Part shown: positions 26,539 through 34,770 of the stretch, in pieces
Position numbering within the stretch: position 1 is the stretch's first letter
Layout: each line of letters opens with the position of its first letter
From: Kitasatospora arboriphila
GTDB taxonomy: Bacteria > Actinomycetota > Actinomycetes > Mycobacteriales > Mycobacteriaceae
Direction: 5' to 3'
Assembly: GCF_000717275.1 (NCBI RefSeq)
Contig: NZ_JNYV01000004.1
Coordinates: 248,001 to 312,000 of the forward strand
DNA length: 64,000 bases
Position numbers and translations under genes: made by a program
Notes under the pieces: generated by a model
The model's database searches: none
What the model was told of the DNA's origin: nothing
What the model saw: the letters and a program-made list of their open reading frames with translations, nothing else

Positions 26539-27783
26539 ATGAAGTCACGCAGGACAAGTCGCAGCCGCGGCCAAGTCATCTTCGGCGTCGGTGCCTCGGT
26601 GTTGTTGACAGTTCTCGGCGTCAGCGCGTGCAGCGACGGTTCCGACAGTGACTCTCCGGATTCGTCGCTGCCCACAACATCCCTGCCGGCGGACGCGGCC
26701 ACTGGCGCCCCGATCAAGGTGGGCTTCATCAACAGCGAAGGCGGTTCGTTCGCCTCTTTCCCGGCCAACCGCGAAACCGCTCAGGCCGCAGCCGAATACA
26801 TCAACGCCAACGCCGGTGGGGTGGACGGGCGGCCCATCGAACTCGTCATCTGCAAGCAGCAGGAAGAACCGGCTTCGGCGACGAACTGCGCCAACCAGAT
26901 GGTCGAGCAAGGTGTTGTCGCAGTGGTGGTTCCCGGCGGAGCCCAAGGGCCGGCGATGTTGCCGATCCTCTCCGGCGCAGGTATCCCGTACGTCGGCCCG
27001 GTCGGTGTCACCCCCGTCGAGCTGACCTCGCCGGACTCCTTCATGTTCACCGCCGGACTGCCCGGCGTGCTGGCCGGCATGGCTCAATACTCGGCGCAGA
27101 ACGGCATCAAGAAGCTGGCCCTCATGTCGGGTGACGGCGGAGGCACCCCCGCGGCGATCTCCGCGATCGGCAACCCGATCTTCCAGGCGGCAGGTATCGA
27201 ACTCAAGGTCGTACCCATTCCGACCGCGGTACCCGACCCCACCCCGCAGCTCACCGCAGGGCTGTCCGACAACCCCGATGCCGTCGCGATCGTCGGCGAC
27301 GCCAACATGTGCATCTCGGTGCTGAAGACCATGCAGACCGTCGCCCCGGGCAAGGACCGACTGGTCGTGCCCACGTGCGTCGCCCCTGACGTGGTGAAAG
27401 CCGTTGGCGGGCCGGTCATGGAGGGTATCAAGGACTTCACCACCGTCGACATCTACTCAGACGATCCAGATTCGGTCCTCTACCGCTCCGTGATGGCGCA
27501 GTACGCGCCGGAGACCGACATCGGCGGCTACGGCTACACCGGATACCAGGGCGTTCTCGGCCTGTACCGGGTGATCGAGAACCTGACCGGCGACATCTCG
27601 CCCACAACGGTGACCGGAGCGCTCAAGGCAGCCAAGGACATCCCGCTTCCCATCGGGGCCGGACTGAAGTTCACCTGCAACGGCACCGCGATCCCGCAGC
27701 TGCCGTCGATCTGCAGCAAGACGTTGCTCGTCGGTCCGGTCGACAGCGAGGGCAAGCCCTCGAACCTGACGAGCGTCGGCTAG
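26539..27783 (+). CDS. ABC transporter substrate-binding lipoprotein (branched-chain amino acid type)
   Basis: The 414-aa protein has a basic N-terminus, a hydrophobic signal (GQVIFGVGASVLLTVLGVSAC) with a VSAC lipobox, and an acidic Ser/Asp linker. A Peripla_BP_6-type domain follows, starting at IKVGFINSEGG. Cys31 would be lipidated, anchoring it outside the membrane. Such proteins bind branched amino acids, amides or aromatic acids. The catabolic surroundings suggest an organic acid, which is not provable. GGGTATG lies before the ATG. The permease fusion follows after 51 bp. Confidence 0.87.
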   Translation: MKSRRTSRSRGQVIFGVGASVLLTVLGVSACSDGSDSDSPDSSLPTTSLPADAATGAPIKVGFINSEGGSFASFPANRETAQAAAEYINANAGGVDGRPIELVICKQQEEPASATNCANQMVEQGVVAVVVPGGAQGPAMLPILSGAGIPYVGPVGVTPVELTSPDSFMFTAGLPGVLAGMAQYSAQNGIKKLALMSGDGGGTPAAISAIGNPIFQAAGIELKVVPIPTAVPDPTPQLTAGLSDNPDAVAIVGDANMCISVLKTMQTVAPGKDRLVVPTCVAPDVVKAVGGPVMEGIKDFTTVDIYSDDPDSVLYRSVMAQYAPETDIGGYGYTGYQGVLGLYRVIENLTGDISPTTVTGALKAAKDIPLPIGAGLKFTCNGTAIPQLPSICSKTLLVGPVDSEGKPSNLTSVG

Positions 27784-27834
27784 ATCCATCGCGAGAAGAC
27801 CCACCTGAATCATCGAAAGAAGTTGGAACAGTAG

Positions 27835-30627
27835 ATGACCGAGCACTTTGCCTATCTCTTTCTCGGCCTGGGCAACGGAGCGGTCTACGCCGCCCTCGGA
27901 CTCGCGTTGGTGATGACCTTCAAGAGTTCGGGGGTGGTGAACTTCGCGACGGGAGCTGTCGCGCTGTACACCACGTACACGTATGGGTTGCTGCGTGAGG
28001 GAGAACTTCTCATCCCGGTACCCGGCTTCCCGTCGACGATCGAATTGGGTGGCGAACTCGATCTCGTTCCCGCCGTCGCGATCTCGCTGGTGATCGCGGC
28101 GGCGCTGGGAGCGCTGCTGTACCTGGTGGTCTTCCGCCCGATGCGGTCGGCGCCGGTGGTCGCCAAAGCCGTTGCGTCGATTGGTCTCATGCTGGCCATC
28201 CAGGCGCTCCTCGCGCTTCGGGTCGGCACCACAGCGGTTCCGGTGGCACCGATCTTCGAACCGGGAGTTCTCTCCATCGGTGAGAGTCAGGTGCCCACGG
28301 ACCGCATCTGGCTCGCCGTGGTGATCGTGGCCCTGGCGACAGTGGTCGCGCTGGCGTACCACTTCACGCGGTTCGGCGTGGCCACCGAAGCCGCCGCGGA
28401 ATCGGAGAAAGGTGCGTTTGTCACCGGGCTTTCGCCCGATCGCATCGCAGTGAGCAACTGGGCTCTGTCGTCGGTGATCGCCGGACTCGGCGGTATCCTC
28501 ATCGCCCCGATCGTGCCCCTGAGCCCGATCGCGTACACGATGTTCATCGTGCCCGCGCTGGCTGCGGCGCTGGTGGGGAACTTCTCGTCCATGGCTTTGG
28601 CCGTCGCGGCCGGGCTGGGAATCGGAATACTGCAGGCAGAGGGAACGCACCTGCAGAGTCTCTACAGCTGGATTCCGAAATCTGGTGTATCCGAGGCGAT
28701 CCCGCTGCTCCTGATTCTGGTGTTCCTGGTGGTCAAAGGTCGGCCTCTGCCCAGTCGCGGCGGTATCGTTCACCAGAACCTCGGCCGGGCTCCCCGTCCC
28801 AGACGGATCTGGACGCCGGCGATTGTCGCCACCGTGGTTGCCGTCATCGCCCTGTCGGCGACGTCGGGCAGCTACCGCGGGGCGATCATCGCCACGTTCA
28901 TCTTCGCCATCCTCGGACTTTCGCAGGTGGTCGTGACCGGGTTCGCCGGACAGGTGTCGCTCGCCCAGCTGACCCTCGCGGGTGTCGGCGCCTTCGGGTT
29001 GAGTGTGGTGAACACCGAACTGGGGATACCGTTCCCGTTTGCGCCGATCCTGGCCGCACTGATGGCCACGGTCATCGGGGTGGTGGTCGGGTTGCCTGCC
29101 CTCCGGATCCGGGGGCTCCCGTTCATGGTGGTCACGCTCGCCCTTGCCGTGTTCCTGGAGACCTTCTGGTTCCGCAACCCGTCGTTCAACGGCGGACTCA
29201 AGGGCTCGAACTTCGACGCACCGAGCATCTTCGGGATCGATCTGGGTATCGGCGCCGGAGAGAACTACCCGAGGATCTCGTTCGGGATCCTGTGCCTGAT
29301 CATCGTGGTGGTCGCTGCGGTCGGCGTCGGTCTGCTGCGGCGCAGTCGGCTCGGCTCGGCCATGCTCGCCGTCCGTGCCAACGAGAGGTCCGCGGCCGCG
29401 GCGGGTATCAACGTGTCGCGAACCAAGTTGGCCGCGTTCGCAATCGGCTCGTTCCTCGCCGGGCTCAGCGGCACATTGCTGGCATACCAACAAACTCTCG
29501 CAACCGCTGATCCGTTCAGTGTGTTCGCCGGTATCGCGATCTTCGCCATCATCTACACCGCCGGGATCACGTCCGTGTCGGGCGCCCTGCTCGCAGGTGT
29601 CCTCGCTCCCGGTGCGTTGCTGTACATCGTGCTCGACCGGGCCTTCGACTTCGGTGACTACTACGCGCTGGCCAGTGGGGTGCTTCTCATCCTGACTGTG
29701 ATGATCAACCCGGACGGCATCGCCGGACGCATCACCCCTCTGGTGCAACGGTTCTCGCGGTCCGAGACGCCCCGAGCCCCGTCGGGGGAGCCTGATGCCT
29801 CGACGGCGCCGACATCCGGCCGGCTCGACGCCGGTACACCGGTGATCGATCGTGACCGGACGCTGCTGAAGGTCGACTCCGTGTCGGTGCAATACGGCGC
29901 AGTCACGGCTGTGAGCGATGTGTCGTTCGAGGTGTTCGAGGGAGAGATCGTCGGGCTGATCGGGCCGAACGGCGCCGGGAAGACCACTCTGATCGACGCC
30001 ATCAGCGGCTTCGCGTCGGCGTCGGGACACATCACTCTCGACGGAACCGACGTGACCGATCTGGCTCCGCACCGACGCAGCCGACGTGGATTGGGTCGCA
30101 CTTTCCAGGATGTCGAGCTGTACGACGACCTGTCCGTGCGGGAGAACGTGACCGTCGGCGCGCGTGGCGGTAAGGCTTCCACGAGCGACGAGAGCGTCGA
30201 CGATGTTCTCGGCTTGCTCGATCTGCATTCGGTCGCCGATGTCACCGTTGCCTCACTGTCACAGGGACAACGGCAATTGGTGTCGATGGCGCGGGTGCTC
30301 GCCGGCAATCCCTCGGTGGCACTGCTCGACGAGCCCGCCGCCGGCCTCGACAGCAACGAGAGTCGGTGGCTCGGTGAACGGCTACGCGCCGTCCGCAACA
30401 ACGGTATGACGATGCTTCTCGTCGACCACGACATGGAACTTGTCCTGTCCGTGTGTGATCGAATCATCGTTCTCGATCTCGGCAAGGTCATCGCCAGTGG
30501 GACCCCCGACGCCATCCGGGCCGATGAGCACGTCATCCGTGCCTATCTGGGTGTGCCCGCGGGTGGTCGGGACATCGCCGAGGCCACATCGGCGACCGGG
30601 CTCACGGAACAGAAGGTGATCTCATGA
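27835..30627 (+). CDS. Fused branched-chain-type ABC permease-permease-ATPase (LivH-LivM-LivG)
   Basis: A single 930-residue frame contains a LivH-like permease (about 1-295), a LivM-like permease (about 325-630, with GFAGQVSLAQLTLAGVGAFG near 375) and a LivG-like ATPase (about 675-930). The ATPase has Walker A GPNGAGKTT near 708-716, signature LSQGQRQLVSM near 809 and Walker B ALLDEP near 829. I see no stop, frameshift or ribosome site between parts. Two-part LivM-LivG fusions are known, but three parts in one chain are less usual. The partner ATPase LivF follows with an ATGA overlap. Confidence 0.9.
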   Translation: MTEHFAYLFLGLGNGAVYAALGLALVMTFKSSGVVNFATGAVALYTTYTYGLLREGELLIPVPGFPSTIELGGELDLVPAVAISLVIAAALGALLYLVVFRPMRSAPVVAKAVASIGLMLAIQALLALRVGTTAVPVAPIFEPGVLSIGESQVPTDRIWLAVVIVALATVVALAYHFTRFGVATEAAAESEKGAFVTGLSPDRIAVSNWALSSVIAGLGGILIAPIVPLSPIAYTMFIVPALAAALVGNFSSMALAVAAGLGIGILQAEGTHLQSLYSWIPKSGVSEAIPLLLILVFLVVKGRPLPSRGGIVHQNLGRAPRPRRIWTPAIVATVVAVIALSATSGSYRGAIIATFIFAILGLSQVVVTGFAGQVSLAQLTLAGVGAFGLSVVNTELGIPFPFAPILAALMATVIGVVVGLPALRIRGLPFMVVTLALAVFLETFWFRNPSFNGGLKGSNFDAPSIFGIDLGIGAGENYPRISFGILCLIIVVVAAVGVGLLRRSRLGSAMLAVRANERSAAAAGINVSRTKLAAFAIGSFLAGLSGTLLAYQQTLATADPFSVFAGIAIFAIIYTAGITSVSGALLAGVLAPGALLYIVLDRAFDFGDYYALASGVLLILTVMINPDGIAGRITPLVQRFSRSETPRAPSGEPDASTAPTSGRLDAGTPVIDRDRTLLKVDSVSVQYGAVTAVSDVSFEVFEGEIVGLIGPNGAGKTTLIDAISGFASASGHITLDGTDVTDLAPHRRSRRGLGRTFQDVELYDDLSVRENVTVGARGGKASTSDESVDDVLGLLDLHSVADVTVASLSQGQRQLVSMARVLAGNPSVALLDEPAAGLDSNESRWLGERLRAVRNNGMTMLLVDHDMELVLSVCDRIIVLDLGKVIASGTPDAIRADEHVIRAYLGVPAGGRDIAEATSATGLTEQKVIS

Positions 30628-31364
30628 GCGTGCTGGAATGCAAGGGCCTGGAGGCCGGGTACTTCAAGCGCAGCCCGTGTGTGCGCAACGTCGACCTAGA
30701 CATCGGCGCGGGCGAGGTGGTGTCGCTGTTGGGGCCGAATGGTGCAGGCAAGACCACTTTGCTGCTCACCTTGGCCGGGTTGCTGCCGAGCTTCGGCGGA
30801 GACGTCTTGGTCGGTGGGCAGACCCTTCGTCGCGGAAGTCCGCGCGCAGCAGTGGGATCGGGCCTCGTGCTGGTGCCCGACGACCGCGCGCTCTTCCGCG
30901 GGCTGAGCGTGCGCAAGAACCTCCAGCTCGCGACCCGCGGACGTGACCGCGGCAAGCAGGCTTTGAACGAGGTGCTCGAGTACTTCCCGGCACTCGGTGC
31001 TCGCCTCAAGGTCGACGCCGGCCAGCTGTCCGGGGGTGAGCAGCAGATGCTGGCCATCGGCCGCGCACTCATCCAGCGGCCGAAGGTACTGCTGATCGAC
31101 GAGCTGAGCATGGGGCTCGCACCTGTTGTGGTGGAATCGATCCTGCCGATCATCCGCGCGGTCGCCGACCGGGGCGACACAGCGGTCGTGCTGGTGGAAC
31201 AGCACGTCCACCTGGCCCTCGGGATCGCGGACCGAGCCGTCATCATGGTGCATGGTGAAGTGGTCCTCGACCAGCCTTCGTCGGTGCTGTCGGACGATCC
31301 ATCGTTGGTCGAGCGGGCGTACATGGGTGCGCGCAAAGATGACTCGGAGAGCGTTGCCGGTTGA
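30624..31364 (+). CDS. ABC transporter ATP-binding protein (LivF type)
   Basis: The 246-aa ATPase has Walker A GPNGAGKTT near 38-46, the signature LSGGEQQML near 135, Walker B VLLIDELSMGLAP and an EQH switch. It is the LivF partner that pairs with the LivG domain of the upstream fusion. The start overlaps the fusion stop. The stop codon at 31362-31364 overlaps the beginning of a 21-bp repeat array, separated from it by five bases. Confidence 0.9.
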   Translation: MSVLECKGLEAGYFKRSPCVRNVDLDIGAGEVVSLLGPNGAGKTTLLLTLAGLLPSFGGDVLVGGQTLRRGSPRAAVGSGLVLVPDDRALFRGLSVRKNLQLATRGRDRGKQALNEVLEYFPALGARLKVDAGQLSGGEQQMLAIGRALIQRPKVLLIDELSMGLAPVVVESILPIIRAVADRGDTAVVLVEQHVHLALGIADRAVIMVHGEVVLDQPSSVLSDDPSLVERAYMGARKDDSESVAG

Positions 31365-31369
31365 CCGTC

Positions 31370-31558
31370 GACCGTGCCGATAACGCCGTCGACCGTGCCG
31401 AAACTCGCGTCGACCGGGCCAATAACGCCGTCGATCGGGCCGAAACTCCCGTCGATCGGGCCGTTCCCGCCGTCGACCGGGCCAATAACGCCGTCGACCG
31501 TGCCGAGACTCGCGTTGATCGGGCCGTTCCCGCTCTCGAGCGTGCCCATGATGCGGTG
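31370..31558 (+). repeat. 21-bp repeat array, locus 2 left arm (nine units)
   Basis: Nine exact-length 21-bp units start 5 bases after the LivF stop. Unit types alternate: one encodes DRADNAV/DRANNAV, another DRAETRV/DRAETPV, a third DRAVPAV, all read in the same open frame from a TTG at 31361 to TAG 31559-31561. The core GACCGTGCC or GACCGGGCC is shared with loci 1 and 3. The first unit (31370-31390) is perfectly complementary over 21 bases to the outermost unit of the right arm (31760-31780). No independent gene is assigned to the 66-codon frame. Confidence 0.93.
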
Positions 31559-31633
31559 TAGACCTCACTCCGCAGGCCTACTTGGTGCAGCACCAGTACC
31601 ATCGGCCGATTCAGCTCGTTCTGAGGCACAGTC

Positions 31634-31780
31634 GGTGCCGAAAAGGGCACGATAGACGTTGATTTCGGCACAGTCAGCGTCTATTTCGGCACGGTCGACG
31701 GCGTTATCCGCCCGGTCGACGTGAGTTTGGGCACGGTCAACGTTTGTTTCGGCCCGATCGACGGCGTTATCGGCACGGTC
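31634..31780 (-). repeat. 21-bp repeat array, locus 2 right arm (about seven units, inverted)
   Basis: Read on the minus strand, the array begins six bases after the stop codon of the LLM gene (31787) and runs away from it. Units read DRADNAV, DRAETNV, DRAQTHV, DRADNAV, DRAEIDA, then increasingly degenerate copies. Together with the left arm and a 75-bp spacer, it forms an inverted-repeat structure of about 410 bp between two convergent operons. Confidence 0.92.
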
Positions 31781-31786
31781 GGCGGG

Positions 31787-32770
31787 TCAGTTCCTCAGCG
31801 CGGGGAGCACCTTCTCGCCGATGAGGCGCACGCTGTCCCAGGAGGGTTGCTCAGGCATCCCGCCGCACAGGGGGTGACTTGTCACCAGGCGCACGTCGCG
31901 ACTACGGCATTTCTCGACCAGGTCTTCCGGGGTGCAAACCAGATAGCCTGTGCCGCTGCGAAGTTCGTCCACGGTGGTGGAGCTGTCTCGAACATGTGAG
32001 GCGTGATCGCCGTGCCACGCCTCGTACGCCTGGGCGTCGGCGAGAAGGTACGAGCCGTAGTGGTGCCAGAACCGGTCCGGGTCTTCGGAGCAGAACACCG
32101 TCGACGGTCCTGGCGGCGGCATCATCACAAAACCCGGTGCGCGGCCGTGCGCACGGCATTCCGACTCGTACAGGTCACGCAACGCGGTGTCGGCGACCTG
32201 GGGTTGGAAGCTGAGGTCGAGTCGGGCGGCGCGCAGAGCAGCGGCCCTGGAGCCGCCGCCGTAGAACAACATCGGATGGGGCTTGGACAACGGCGCCGGA
32301 GTCACCTGCGCTGTCCGTCCTTCGAACTCGAACGGTTCTCCGCTCCACGCGGCCCGAAGGACGCCGATCAGTCGTTCGATATCGGCGCCCCGACTGACCC
32401 ACGGCCGACCGAGTTGTGCGTACTCGTGGGGCAGGTACCCGAGTCCGAGCGTGTACGACACCCGGCCCCCGCTGAGGTGGTCGAGGACAGCGATGTCCTC
32501 GGCCAGTCGTAGCGGGTCGTACAGATTCGCGACAAGCGCGGACACTGTGATCGCGATCCGAGACGTTCGCGCAGCGAACGCCGACGCCACCAGCATCGGA
32601 CTCGGGAGGTAGCCGTCGGGCGAACCGTGGTGCTCCGACAACATCAGGGCGTCTTGGCCGTGGGTGTCGAGGTACTCCGCCTGCTCCACCGACCGTGCGA
32701 ACAGTTCGCCGCGAGCCTCGGCGGTGGCGCCTGGAGCGCGGAAGTCGAATCGAGTCGCGAAGAATGTCAC
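31787..32770 (-). CDS. LLM class flavin-dependent oxidoreductase
   Basis: The 327-aa luciferase-like enzyme has ALMLSEHHGSPDGYLPSPM, IAVLDHLSGGRVSYTLGLGY and a typical TIM-barrel ending. It resembles actinobacterial MSMEG-type LLM oxidoreductases, and the cofactor may be FMN or F420. It ends the minus-strand ALDH operon, ten bases behind the CMD gene. It is not part of the syntenic M. tuberculosis block as I remember it, so it may be an addition. Its stop codon is followed by a repeat array. Confidence 0.83.
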   Translation of the reverse strand: MTFFATRFDFRAPGATAEARGELFARSVEQAEYLDTHGQDALMLSEHHGSPDGYLPSPMLVASAFAARTSRIAITVSALVANLYDPLRLAEDIAVLDHLSGGRVSYTLGLGYLPHEYAQLGRPWVSRGADIERLIGVLRAAWSGEPFEFEGRTAQVTPAPLSKPHPMLFYGGGSRAAALRAARLDLSFQPQVADTALRDLYESECRAHGRAPGFVMMPPPGPSTVFCSEDPDRFWHHYGSYLLADAQAYEAWHGDHASHVRDSSTTVDELRSGTGYLVCTPEDLVEKCRSRDVRLVTSHPLCGGMPEQPSWDSVRLIGEKVLPALRN

Positions 32771-32780
32771 CGGACCACTC

Positions 32781-33167
32781 TCAGTCCGCTGCCCGCGTCG
32801 CCTTCTTGTGCTTCTTGATGACCTCGCCGAACATCATGTTGAGCCGGGTACCTTGCGGCCAGCCGATGTAATAGCAGAGGAACAAAGCGATTTCGAGTAG
32901 CTGATCACCATCGAGTTCGCCGTTCCCGAGTGCGGCGCCGGCCTGGATCTCGGCGACATCGGTCTGTCCGGTTGCGGCCAGCGCGCCCAGCAGTAGCAAT
33001 CTCCGATCCCGCACGGTGAGTCCCTCACGGGTCCACACCTCGGCGAACAGCTGATCGGCGGTGTGCGCGAAGAAGTCGCCCGGGCCGTCCTGCATGTCCC
33101 AGCCGTACACCTTGGACATCATGTCCAGGCCCCGTTGACGTCGCTCTGACGTGCCCTCAGTTGTCAT
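32781..33167 (-). CDS. Carboxymuconolactone decarboxylase (CMD/AhpD-like) family protein
   Basis: The 128-aa helical protein has TVRDRRLLLLGALAATG and IALFLCYYIGWPQG, the CMD domain core. No CxxC redox motif of AhpD is present, so it is not a peroxidase partner and probably has decarboxylase-like or unknown function. By position it corresponds to Rv0771 in the syntenic M. tuberculosis set. Its start overlaps the stop of the dehydrogenase upstream (ATGA). Confidence 0.85.
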   Translation of the reverse strand: MTTEGTSERRQRGLDMMSKVYGWDMQDGPGDFFAHTADQLFAEVWTREGLTVRDRRLLLLGALAATGQTDVAEIQAGAALGNGELDGDQLLEIALFLCYYIGWPQGTRLNMMFGEVIKKHKKATRAAD

Positions 33168-34027
33168 TGTTTTGCCTTTCCCACACCCAAGCCGTCAGCG
33201 AAACGATCCAAAGAGATGTGCCCGAGCGGCAGATCGACCCCGAGTTCGGCGCCGAGCTGCAAGGCGAGTGCGAGGTCCTTCTCGCCGAGATCCCGCACGT
33301 GCGTGAAGATTCCGTACCAGAAGTCGTCGGGATCGATGGGCGCCGTGGTGTCCCGCAGCATGATCGCACCCGGCCCACCCGTAATCGCATCGGTGTGTCG
33401 GACCACCTTGCCGAGCTTGGCGATGTCGATGCCCGCAGCCTCCGCCAGCCGCGCCGCCTCGGTGGTCGCGGTGAAAGCGATGAAGTGAAGCAGATTGCGG
33501 GCCAACTTCATCCGGGTACCGGCACCCACCGGTCCGGCGTGCACCATCATGTCCGAGACCGAGGCGTACGGCTCTTTCAGCTGCAGATAAGCCGACCGCT
33601 CACCGCCGACCATGATGGCGAGCTTGCCTTGTTGCGCTCCGGGGGCGCCCCCGGAGACCGGTGCATCTACCAACTCCACGCGGGATTTCGCGCACACCGC
33701 GGCGAGATCGATCGCGGTCTGCGGACCGATCGTGGAGTGGATCGCAATGACCGTGCCGGGCGCCGCGGTCTGCAGGATGCCGTCGGGGCCGGAGACCACC
33801 GACTTGACCTGCTCGTCGTTGAGGACGGTGATGCCGATGACCCCTGCGGTCTTGGCGACCTCGGCAGGCGAATCGGCAAGCGTGGCGCCGGCTTCGACCA
33901 GCTTCTCGGCCGCCTCGGGCCGGGTGTCGCAGACAACCAGGCCGCCGGGCCAGGCGAGTAGGCGCTCGGCCATGGGGGCACCCATGTTGCCCAGGCCGAT
34001 GAAGCCGACTGCTTTCTGATCTGTCAT
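33164..34027 (-). CDS. NAD(P)-dependent oxidoreductase, 3-hydroxyisobutyrate dehydrogenase family
   Basis: The 287-aa beta-hydroxyacid dehydrogenase has GFIGLGNMGAPMAERL at the N-terminus, DAPVSGGAPGAQ as substrate-binding loop and KLARNLLHF with the catalytic Lys. It would oxidise a beta-hydroxy acid to the semialdehyde or reduce the reverse. By order it corresponds to Rv0770. The ATG was selected because it overlaps the SDR stop (ATGA) and directly precedes the Rossmann motif. Both neighbours overlap it by four bases. Confidence 0.87.
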   Translation of the reverse strand: MTDQKAVGFIGLGNMGAPMAERLLAWPGGLVVCDTRPEAAEKLVEAGATLADSPAEVAKTAGVIGITVLNDEQVKSVVSGPDGILQTAAPGTVIAIHSTIGPQTAIDLAAVCAKSRVELVDAPVSGGAPGAQQGKLAIMVGGERSAYLQLKEPYASVSDMMVHAGPVGAGTRMKLARNLLHFIAFTATTEAARLAEAAGIDIAKLGKVVRHTDAITGGPGAIMLRDTTAPIDPDDFWYGIFTHVRDLGEKDLALALQLGAELGVDLPLGHISLDRFADGLGVGKAKQ

Positions 34028-34761
34028 GACCGGATGATCTGTCCGCCATCGACATTGAAGATCTGACCGGTGATCCAGCCGGCTTCGTCCGACAGCAGGA
34101 ACAGGAGCATCCCGACCAGATCGTCGGGGGTGCCCATGCGAGACAGCGGCAGCTTGCTGACCATGTCCTTGACCATGCTGCCCGGCGTCGTCGACTTGGT
34201 CGCCTCGGTGTCGATGGGCCCCGGTGCGATCGCGTTGACGCGGATGCCGGAACCGCCGAGTTCGGTGGCGAGCTGCTGGGTCAGACCATTCACTCCCACC
34301 TTGGCCAAGCCGTAGAAGCCGCTGTACAGCCATGCCGCGGTAGAAGACTGGTTGACGATCGCGCTACCGGGCTTCATGTGACCGTAGACGGCACGGGTCA
34401 CGTTGAGGGCGCCGTCGAGGTTCACGCTCATGAACTTCTTGTAGTAATCCCAGGGAACGGTGATGAGGAAGTCGAGCTTCATCCCGCCGTAGATCGCGGC
34501 GTTGTTCACGAGATAGTCGATCTGCCCGTATGCGTCGAGGGTGGCGGTGGCCAGGGCCTGCGCCGACTCGGGATCAGAGACGTCGGTGTTGACGTAGAGC
34601 CCACCGAGGTCGGTGGCGACCTGCTTGCCTGCCTCGTCGTTGAGGTCGGCGACCACAACGTTGGCGCCCTCGGCGGCCAGACGGCGTGCATAGATTTCGC
34701 CGATACCACCGGCTGCGCCGGTGACGATGGCGGTTTTGCCTTCAAATCGGTTGTTGCTCAT
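34024..34761 (-). CDS. SDR family oxidoreductase
   Basis: The 245-aa classical SDR has VTGAAGGIG, DVSDPES, LVNNAAIYGG, YGLAK as catalytic Tyr-x3-Lys and NAIAPGPIDTEA. Its position directly behind the aldehyde dehydrogenase matches Rv0769. It starts 9 bases after the ALDH stop and overlaps the next gene. The substrate is probably an alcohol or ketone intermediate of the CYP-linked pathway, but this is inferred from context only. Confidence 0.87.
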   Translation of the reverse strand: MSNNRFEGKTAIVTGAAGGIGEIYARRLAAEGANVVVADLNDEAGKQVATDLGGLYVNTDVSDPESAQALATATLDAYGQIDYLVNNAAIYGGMKLDFLITVPWDYYKKFMSVNLDGALNVTRAVYGHMKPGSAIVNQSSTAAWLYSGFYGLAKVGVNGLTQQLATELGGSGIRVNAIAPGPIDTEATKSTTPGSMVKDMVSKLPLSRMGTPDDLVGMLLFLLSDEAGWITGQIFNVDGGQIIRS

Positions 34762-34770
34762 ACATGCTCC

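Noticed and set aside
27457..30228. 923-codon open frame on the minus strand opposite the ABC transporter fusion
   Set aside because: The predicted protein is a low-complexity Arg/Asp/His/Gln-rich string with no domain, and the plus-strand protein has clear permease and ATPase motifs. This is a GC-skew shadow.
31361..31561. 66-codon frame made only of DRAETxx heptads after LivF, as a separate gene
   Set aside because: It starts with TTG, consists only of repeat DNA and has no ribosome site of its own. It is reported as a repeat array instead.
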